Assembly: GCA_029931885.1 (NCBI GenBank)
Contig: JAOZRJ010000036.1
Location: 1-10,090 of the forward strand
Reading direction: 5' to 3'
DNA from: Candidatus Omnitrophota bacterium
GTDB taxonomy: Bacteria > Omnitrophota > Koll11 > Zapsychrales > Aceulaceae
DNA length: 10,090 nt
The position numbers and the translations under genes are program-made. A model generated the notes under the pieces. That model had not been told where the DNA came from, ran no database searches, and saw only the letters and a program-made list of their open reading frames with translations. Numbering within the stretch: position 1 is the first letter of the stretch; every line of letters starts with the position of its first letter. Below are positions 6,017-10,090 of this stretch, in pieces.

Positions 6017-8443
6017 TTAGATTTGCCCGAGAACAACTCGAACTTGGTGGGTTTTCTTGTCAGAAAAAGCCGGAACAATATTTCCTTCAATCAATTTTCC
6101 GTCTACAAAAAGTTCTTTAACCCCTGATTCCTTACCTTTAGGATTCAAGATTTCAATATTATAAATTGCTCCTCGGAAAGGCCGACGAACAAAACACTTC
6201 TTCCATTTCTTAGGAATGCTTGGGTCGATTCGCAATCCCTCGAAGTCTCGATGAATACCTAAAATCCACTCGGTAGCAGCCATAAAATTCCATCCGGCTG
6301 TTCCTGTAATCCAGGTAAAGGCACCTTCTCCGTATCGATACGGATTTTGAGGTCCGACAAGATATTCTGCATAAGCAAAAGGTTCTGTTTTATATAATTC
6401 CATATTTTTTTGAGTATTAGGCATGATCTTTTTTATAGCTTCATATGCTTTATCACCACAACCAGACATTGCATAAGCGACAGACATAAAAGTCGCGGCA
6501 TGGCAAAAAACAGCAGCGTTTTCTTTTGTTCCCTCAGAAAACATACTAATTCTTCCTAAACGTTTTACCCAAGAGGAATACGCTGGATAAAACAATGCCA
6601 ATCCGTGAGGACCGTTTAAATATTTATCAACTGATTTTAAAACTTTCTTAAGGCGTTCATTTTTAGCAACCCCAGAAAGAACCGCCCATGACTGTGTATT
6701 AAGAAAAATCTTTCCTTCTTTATCTTTGCAACTTCCATACACTTGTCCCTTGTCATCAAATCCACGCGAATACCACTGACCGTCCCATCCTTTTTTATTA
6801 ATACGCTCATCCATTACATCAGCCATTTTAAGATATTTTGTTTTTTTCGTATTGTCACCAATAAAGCAAAGCAAGTCTCCTAATATCCGCAGTGAGCGAA
6901 CCAAAGCCTGCGCCAGCCAAACACTCTCGCCTTTATGCTTAATACCGGCAGCATCAATGGCATCATTCCAATCAGCATGGCCGATTTTTGGAAAACCTTT
7001 TTGCCCTACATCATTAAAACAAAATGTCAGGTTCTTTTCCAAATGTTCCAAAAGAGTTCCCTTACCATCTTGTTTGGCTCCGCCTTGCCAATGAAGATTC
7101 ACCTTCCATCCCTTTACCCATCTATCTTTTAAATACGGAATCTTTTCAAAAAGAATTGACTTGTCACCAGTTTCTTTGATATAGGCAACAACAGTCGTTG
7201 TTAGCCAAATTTGATGATCTTTATTTGGCAAAAATTTATGAGGCCCGACTGTATCAGACCATCCCGGCGCACACGTTCCATCTCGCCGAATTAAAGAAGC
7301 AAGCTTTAAAATCTTTTTACGTGTAATCTCAGGATTAATAGATACAATGGCTTCTGAATCCTGACAAGAATCTCTATACCCTTTTCCTCCTGAACCTTCA
7401 TGGAAGAAACTCGGAGACCTAGACCAAATATTACAAATATATGTTTGGTATTTTACCCAAACATTAACCATGGTGTTAAAATCTTGATCAGGTGTTTTAA
7501 CTTCAATATTCCCTAAAATTCTTTTTTTCCATATATTCTGTATTTTTACTAATTCTTTTTTTGCATAAAAAACATCTCTATAATTTTTTAATATCTTTTT
7601 AATGTCCGCCATCTTTTCAGTCTGACCAAGAACAACTGTAAATTCTTTAACCTGTCCTGGCTTTAAAACAAGATCATGCTTAAATGCTCCTATTCCATCC
7701 TCACCTGAACAAACAGGAAAATTCTGAAATCCATCATCAGACAAAACAGCCTTTGGTTTTTCTTCAGTATTGTACCGACCCAAAAATGCTTCTTTTTGTG
7801 TACAAACACCTGACGTTTTTAAAGAAGATGAAAAAAAGATATGACTTGAAAATGGCTGAATATTCATTCCCTGCCATTGAGCTTTTTTCTTAGCAAAGAT
7901 GGTTTTTTGTTTTTTATCAAACCAGATGCGGTTATAAAGATTCATAATATTACGATAACGCAACTCTTCATGATAATCGCCTAAAAGAAATTCGACATAC
8001 GGAAAAACTTGAAGTTTTTTTGTTTTGCTGGTCTTATTTTCAAGTTTAACGATCCAAACTTCACAATGATCTTTTTCCGGAACAAAATAAGTTACTTGAG
8101 AAGCCAATCCACGATTAACAGCCTCAATCGTTGTGTATCCTAATCCATGACGGCATTGATAAAAAGACGGCTTCGCGCGCAGAGGCTGATAAGTTAGAGA
8201 CCATGCCTTTTTTTCTTCTCTGACAAAAATATATTTCCCAGGACGATCAACATGATAATTCTCCGGAAGCCATCGTGTTAATCTATTTGTTCGACAATCT
8301 TTATAAAAACTATATCCGCCGGCACACTGAGAAATAATCGAACAATACGTCTCATTTGTTAAATAATTAATCCAAGGATAAGGCGTTTCTGGACTCGTAA
8401 TAACATACTCTAAGCTGTCTTTAGAAAAATGACCATATTTCAT
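6017..8443 (-). CDS. GH94 family disaccharide phosphorylase (cellobiose/chitobiose phosphorylase-like)
   Basis: An 808-aa cytoplasmic enzyme predicted to cleave a beta-linked disaccharide with inorganic phosphate, inverting to an alpha-sugar 1-phosphate plus a free sugar. The opening MKYGHFS..EYVITSPETPYPWINYL, then AGGYSFY, is the classic GH94 N-terminal domain. There follow GYRDSCQD (R357), ADWND with the general acid Asp494 and Trp492, KENAAVFCH (H648) and ITGTAGW (T713-G714). By analogy with Vibrio chitobiose phosphorylase, R357, H648 and T713-G714 are the phosphate ligands; all are present. Length matches the family (about 800-820 aa), and there is no signal peptide. The ATG at 8443 is chosen over the in-frame GTG at 8452 because AGGTGA lies 5 nt before it and the family begins MKYG. 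It lies tail to tail with the barrel gene, 4 bp apart, and has its own promoter. Phosphorolysis of imported disaccharide would fit the ABC importer. Cellobiose, laminaribiose, chitobiose or an oxidised sugar are all possible substrates. Confidence 0.93.
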   Translation of the reverse strand: MKYGHFSKDSLEYVITSPETPYPWINYLTNETYCSIISQCAGGYSFYKDCRTNRLTRWLPENYHVDRPGKYIFVREEKKAWSLTYQPLRAKPSFYQCRHGLGYTTIEAVNRGLASQVTYFVPEKDHCEVWIVKLENKTSKTKKLQVFPYVEFLLGDYHEELRYRNIMNLYNRIWFDKKQKTIFAKKKAQWQGMNIQPFSSHIFFSSSLKTSGVCTQKEAFLGRYNTEEKPKAVLSDDGFQNFPVCSGEDGIGAFKHDLVLKPGQVKEFTVVLGQTEKMADIKKILKNYRDVFYAKKELVKIQNIWKKRILGNIEVKTPDQDFNTMVNVWVKYQTYICNIWSRSPSFFHEGSGGKGYRDSCQDSEAIVSINPEITRKKILKLASLIRRDGTCAPGWSDTVGPHKFLPNKDHQIWLTTTVVAYIKETGDKSILFEKIPYLKDRWVKGWKVNLHWQGGAKQDGKGTLLEHLEKNLTFCFNDVGQKGFPKIGHADWNDAIDAAGIKHKGESVWLAQALVRSLRILGDLLCFIGDNTKKTKYLKMADVMDERINKKGWDGQWYSRGFDDKGQVYGSCKDKEGKIFLNTQSWAVLSGVAKNERLKKVLKSVDKYLNGPHGLALFYPAYSSWVKRLGRISMFSEGTKENAAVFCHAATFMSVAYAMSGCGDKAYEAIKKIMPNTQKNMELYKTEPFAYAEYLVGPQNPYRYGEGAFTWITGTAGWNFMAATEWILGIHRDFEGLRIDPSIPKKWKKCFVRRPFRGAIYNIEILNPKGKESGVKELFVDGKLIEGNIVPAFSDKKTHQVRVVLGQI

Positions 8444-8448
8444 ACAAT

Positions 8449-8454
8449 TCACCT
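8449..8454 (-). promoter_or_regulatory. Shine-Dalgarno deciding the ATG start of the GH94 gene
   Basis: AGGTGA on the minus strand ends 5 nt before ATG at 8441-8443. It overlaps the alternative GTG codon at 8450-8452, which has no Shine-Dalgarno of its own, so the protein is three residues shorter than the longest open frame. Confidence 0.75.
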
Positions 8455-8513
8455 AATGGAGTTAATATGTTAAATAAATCTTAAGCAGTCAGTATTAATA
8501 AATTTAAAAAAGG

Positions 8514-8542
8514 AGTTTAACACGCGTATTTTGGCGGGTCAA
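8514..8542 (-). promoter_or_regulatory. Sigma70 promoter of the GH94 phosphorylase gene
   Basis: On the minus strand: TTGACC (8537-8542), a 17-bp spacer and TAAACT (8514-8519), preceded by TG-T for an extended -10. Start expected near 8507, giving a leader of about 64 nt. It sits directly after the end of the PilZ gene pair, so the phosphorylase need not depend on read-through from them. Confidence 0.65.
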
Positions 8543-8572
8543 GATTTTATTTATTTGAAATATTTGATTTCA

Positions 8573-8902
8573 CTACTGGCGGGATTCTAGAATTATTTTT
8601 GCTTTCATTAAATCAGGCTTTTCAAATTTTACGCCAATATGCCAAGATTTTGGAGATTCTTTTTCTACCCAAACAACATGTCCATCAAAACCCATAGGTT
8701 CTGACTGCCCAGGAAGATTAAAAACCAAAGAAAGCTTATCAAACATGGAGACTTTTTGAGAAATAAGGACTCTTACACCTTCAACTGAAACATCTTTAAT
8801 AACTGTATCACTTACAGTTGAAAGCCTATCATTTTTAAGCCTAGCGGGAAATCGGACCTCAGCGCGATCAAAAGCACGATGATTTCCTAAAACACTTTTC
8901 AC
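8573..8902 (-). CDS. Small single-domain PilZ protein (cyclic-di-GMP receptor), second of tandem pair
   Basis: A 109-aa protein that is almost entirely one PilZ domain. The two cyclic-di-GMP binding motifs are intact: RxxxR as RAFDR (R9 and R13) and DxSxxG as DVSVEG (D37, S39, G42). The domain closes with the typical strand pattern VVWVEKE and HIGVKFE at about 75-93. There is no fused output domain, so it probably signals by binding a partner protein; the target is unknown. The start is GTG at 8902; an in-frame TAA lies a little upstream and no ATG is available. A GAGAG lies about 6 nt before the start and is only a weak Shine-Dalgarno. It follows the other PilZ gene by 39 bp on the same strand, so they are probably co-transcribed. 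The two share the motif layout but little sequence between motifs, suggesting an old duplication or independent recruitment. Confidence 0.9.
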   Translation of the reverse strand: MKSVLGNHRAFDRAEVRFPARLKNDRLSTVSDTVIKDVSVEGVRVLISQKVSMFDKLSLVFNLPGQSEPMGFDGHVVWVEKESPKSWHIGVKFEKPDLMKAKIILESRQ

Positions 8903-8916
8903 AAATAACTCTCTTT

Positions 8917-8938
8917 CTCCGTGGCTTCTTTACATAAC
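8917..8938. repeat. Permuted repeat elements upstream of the second PilZ gene
   Basis: On the plus strand CTCCGTGGCT (8917-8926) is followed by TTTACATAAC (8929-8938), in the 39-bp gap before the GTG start at 8902. The leader of the first PilZ gene has the same two elements in reverse order at 9303-9321, the second identical and the first with one mismatch. The function is unknown; it may be leftover from duplication or a shared regulatory site. Confidence 0.4.
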
Positions 8939-8941
8939 AAT

Positions 8942-9271
8942 CTATTTACTAAAATAATTATCAATACGAGATTGTGCGCTCGATGAAATATCTTGAAAAT
9001 TCATTCCAACTCTAAAATTTGTAGAATTTGGTATTTGTTCAACCCACTTAACTTTACCTTGAACCAATACAGGCTGCCCTTCCCGACTCAACGCAATCTC
9101 TATCATCATTTTTGTATTCATAGGAATAAACCGTGCCGAAACAAAGCCAACGCCAGTTTTACTAATATTTGTTGTCTGGCTGTTACGTAAAGATTCCTTC
9201 CTCTCGTCCATTAACGGAACACAGCAGTCATGTCGCGTATTTTCACGCTTATTCATAATTTGACCGTCCAT
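8942..9271 (-). CDS. Small single-domain PilZ protein (cyclic-di-GMP receptor), first of tandem pair
   Basis: A 109-aa single PilZ domain protein. Binding motifs are intact: RENTR (RxxxR, R9 and R13) and NISKTG ((D/N)xSxxG, N36, S38, G41). The strand pair GKVKWVEQ and FRVGMNFQD at about 71-94 is typical of the fold, followed by a short C-terminal helix. The N-terminal region between the motifs is longer and more polar than in its neighbour, with a Cys-Cys pair (C16, C17) that is unusual for the family. The start is uncertain: ATG at 9271 has no clear Shine-Dalgarno, and Met6 (ATG at 9256), just before RENTR, is equally plausible. It has its own extended -10 promoter and probably heads a two-gene transcript with the downstream PilZ gene. 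Nothing in the window shows what these receptors control; motility, adhesion and exopolysaccharide are common PilZ outputs. Confidence 0.9.
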   Translation of the reverse strand: MDGQIMNKRENTRHDCCVPLMDERKESLRNSQTTNISKTGVGFVSARFIPMNTKMMIEIALSREGQPVLVQGKVKWVEQIPNSTNFRVGMNFQDISSSAQSRIDNYFSK

Positions 9272-9302
9272 TTTGAGAAATTCTTTAATCTTTCTTGTTA
9301 AG

Positions 9303-9321
9303 TTTACATAACTTCGTGGCT
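9303..9321. repeat. Permuted repeat elements in the leader of the first PilZ gene
   Basis: TTTACATAAC (9303-9312) runs directly into CTTCGTGGCT (9312-9321) on the plus strand. These match the elements at 8917-8938 in swapped order. The site lies in the presumed 5' leader, just after the expected transcription start. Confidence 0.4.
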
Positions 9322-9327
9322 AAGATA

Positions 9328-9356
9328 AATATAACATATCCATCACCGAGAATCAA
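9328..9356 (-). promoter_or_regulatory. Sigma70 promoter of the PilZ gene pair
   Basis: On the minus strand: TTGATT (9351-9356), a 17-bp spacer and TATATT (9328-9333), preceded by TATG-T for an extended -10. Start near 9321, about 50 nt before the ATG at 9271. It is divergent from the promoter at 9395-9423. Confidence 0.65.
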
Positions 9357-9380
9357 GCAATTCCCCAATATAAATATTAA

Positions 9381-9396
9381 AATCTTTTAAAAGATT
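9381..9396. promoter_or_regulatory. Perfect 16-bp palindrome, candidate operator
   Basis: AATCTTTTAAAAGATT is perfectly self-complementary over 16 bp. It overlaps the first two bases of the -35 box of the plus-strand promoter (9395-9400) and lies 25 bp from the -35 of the divergent PilZ promoter. It is not followed by a T-run in either direction, so a terminator is unlikely. A homodimeric regulator binding here could affect both promoters. No regulator gene is present in the window. Confidence 0.45.
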
Positions 9397-9423
9397 GCTT
9401 CTTTCTTTACGCTATGATATATT
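9395..9423 (+). promoter_or_regulatory. Sigma70 promoter of the small membrane protein gene
   Basis: TTGCTT (9395-9400), a 17-bp spacer and TATATT (9418-9423), preceded by TATG-A, an extended -10. The start is expected near 9430, about 31 nt before the ATG at 9461. The segment CGCTATGATATA (9410-9421) is identical to the -10 region of the ABC operon promoter. Confidence 0.65.
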
Positions 9424-9460
9424 TAAATATCTTTATTAATAACTATAGGAATTCTTAAAA

Positions 9461-9709
9461 ATGAACGAAAATACTCAAGATCAAGAACAAAAAAAGAAAA
9501 TACTTCCCTCTGGCGTGAAACAGGTAGACTTCAGGGCATATGAGAAAACTGTTACGGAAGAAAGAGGGATACGTCAAAAAAATAAAAAAACTTCTTTGCT
9601 TGCAAGCAAAATTATATCTGCTATAGGAACTATTTTCGGACTTCTCTGTGGATTTTTTGTTATATATTTAGGTTACACTCTTTTGACAAGCAAACCCCCA
9701 ACCCCCTAA
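9461..9709 (+). CDS. Small single-pass membrane protein, hypothetical
   Basis: An 82-aa protein that I do not recognise. Residues 1-45 are hydrophilic and highly charged (Glu, Gln and Lys rich, with KKK at 11-13 and KNKK at 40-43). One transmembrane segment follows at about 47-75, containing Gly-rich positions (G56, G60, G64, G71), and the tail is short and ends in a Pro-rich PPTP. With Lys-rich residues before the helix, the N-terminus should be cytoplasmic. AGGA lies 10 nt before the ATG, and the gene has its own promoter. Its TAA overlaps the TAG of the convergent gene (shared bases 9707-9708). Reality is supported by promoter, Shine-Dalgarno, clean helix and full use of the space between neighbours; function cannot be inferred. 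Confidence 0.75.
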   Translation: MNENTQDQEQKKKILPSGVKQVDFRAYEKTVTEERGIRQKNKKTSLLASKIISAIGTIFGLLCGFFVIYLGYTLLTSKPPTP

Positions 9710-10041
9710 TGAAGTCTATATGCTTTCTTAAGACTATCAGCTAAATCATCTCTTCCCATCTTTCTTAATTTCTTTATCTGTCGAGAAACTCCAATTTTAT
9801 CTTTCCGACTTATACAAATCGTTCCCAGCTCCCAGTAATGTTCCGCCACATCCGGCTCAATAGCAATAATTTCTCTACGAATGCCTGCAGCCTTCTCAAA
9901 GCTTCCATTATTGATAGCCGTAGCAGATTTCATTGATAAATAAGTTATCCAAATAGCTTGGCGCGCAAAAATCAAAAGTAATAAAACTAAAACCACAAGA
10001 ACTACTATTGCAATAAGCCCTACCTTGCTTTTCTTCTCCAC
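9706..10041 (-). CDS. Membrane-anchored TPR-like protein, hypothetical (possibly longer, crossing right edge)
   Basis: A 111-aa protein if started at GTG 10041. It has a basic N-terminus (EKKSK), a transmembrane anchor at about 7-25 made almost wholly of Val, Leu and Ile, then helical TPR-like sequence: about 35-68 (SATAINNGSFEKAAGIRRE, then IEPDVAEHYWELG) and a second, incomplete helix pair to 105. The TPR-like part is probably periplasmic and would hold a partner protein. The GTG is supported by AAGGAG 6 nt upstream. However, the same frame stays open upstream to the window edge (reading AVEQYNRWKEKKV just before), so the gene could be the end of a longer protein; the Shine-Dalgarno makes the short form more likely. 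It is convergent with, and overlaps by 4 bp, the small membrane protein gene. Confidence 0.75.
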   Translation of the reverse strand: MEKKSKVGLIAIVVLVVLVLLLLIFARQAIWITYLSMKSATAINNGSFEKAAGIRREIIAIEPDVAEHYWELGTICISRKDKIGVSRQIKKLRKMGRDDLADSLKKAYRLH

Positions 10042-10047
10042 TTTTTT

Positions 10048-10053
10048 CTCCTT
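10048..10053 (-). promoter_or_regulatory. Shine-Dalgarno for the GTG start at 10041
   Basis: AAGGAG on the minus strand with a 6-nt gap to GTG at 10039-10041. This is the main reason to start the TPR-like gene here although its frame is open further upstream. Confidence 0.6.
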
Positions 10054-10090
10054 CCATCTATTATATTGCTCTACCGCCGTAAATGCTTTT

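Noticed and set aside
6013..6060. CGAG/CTCG hairpin at 6028-6040 as a shared terminator for the convergent genes
   Set aside because: The stem has only four base pairs, lies inside the GH94 coding end and has no T-run immediately after it on either strand.
8444..8452. In-frame GTG at 8452 as start of the GH94 gene
   Set aside because: No Shine-Dalgarno precedes it. The AGGTGA at 8449-8454 is correctly spaced for the ATG at 8443, and the family starts MKYG.
8556..8572. 6-bp inverted repeat TGAAAT/ATTTCA right after the second PilZ stop, as a terminator
   Set aside because: The stem is short and nearly all A-T, and the downstream sequence is A-rich rather than a T-run on the transcribed strand.
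9272..9460. Cyclic-di-GMP riboswitch in the PilZ leader region
   Set aside because: The leader is only about 50 nt long and shows neither the conserved GEMM core nor the paired stems needed.
1..10090. tRNA, rRNA, CRISPR, insertion sequence or prophage signatures
   Set aside because: I looked for regular repeats, transposase motifs and cloverleaf-like GC-rich segments by eye and saw none; base composition is even across the window.

Overview
The window is AT-rich, compactly coded DNA from what looks like a Gram-negative (diderm) bacterium. The evidence is a large signal-peptide-bearing protein with an apparent outer-membrane beta-barrel, a lipoprotein solute-binding protein, two PilZ domain proteins and single-TM/TPR proteins. 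The mix of a TPR plus beta-barrel protein, stand-alone PilZ proteins and low GC would fit a PVC-type or candidate-phylum lineage such as Omnitrophota. That placement is an impression, not a demonstrated assignment. There are no rRNA, tRNA, CRISPR or mobile-element signatures.

Left part (1-2878, all minus strand): an operon for a carbohydrate ABC importer, read right to left. A lipoprotein solute-binding protein (1580-2878) comes first. It overlaps a MalF-type permease (657-1583) by an ATGA, and a MalG-type permease follows (TTG start at 635, running off the left edge). No ATPase gene is visible. A near-perfect sigma70 promoter (2939-2967) drives the operon.

Centre (2879-8572): a 275-bp divergent intergenic region separates that operon from a 952-aa protein (3154-6012, plus) with a signal peptide, one TPR-like unit and a long beta-strand-rich domain, probably an outer-membrane channel. 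Four bases after its stop it meets, tail to tail, a cytoplasmic GH94 disaccharide phosphorylase (6017-8443, minus) that has its own promoter. Together these could form a self-contained glycan pathway without SusC/SusD: outer-membrane passage, periplasmic capture, ABC import, and phosphorolysis to a sugar 1-phosphate.

Right part (8573-10090): two small tandem PilZ (cyclic-di-GMP receptor) genes on the minus strand, and divergent from them a small single-TM protein (9461-9709, plus). A perfect 16-bp palindrome lies in the shared promoter region. The stop of the small gene overlaps the stop of a convergent TM plus TPR-like gene (9706-10041, minus) whose reading frame stays open to the right edge.

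All five promoters I can assign have 17-18 bp spacers and a TG-N extended -10. Several genes start with TTG or GTG behind good Shine-Dalgarno sequences. The most interesting item is the non-SusCD glycan uptake/phosphorolysis locus with its unrecognised TPR plus beta-barrel protein.
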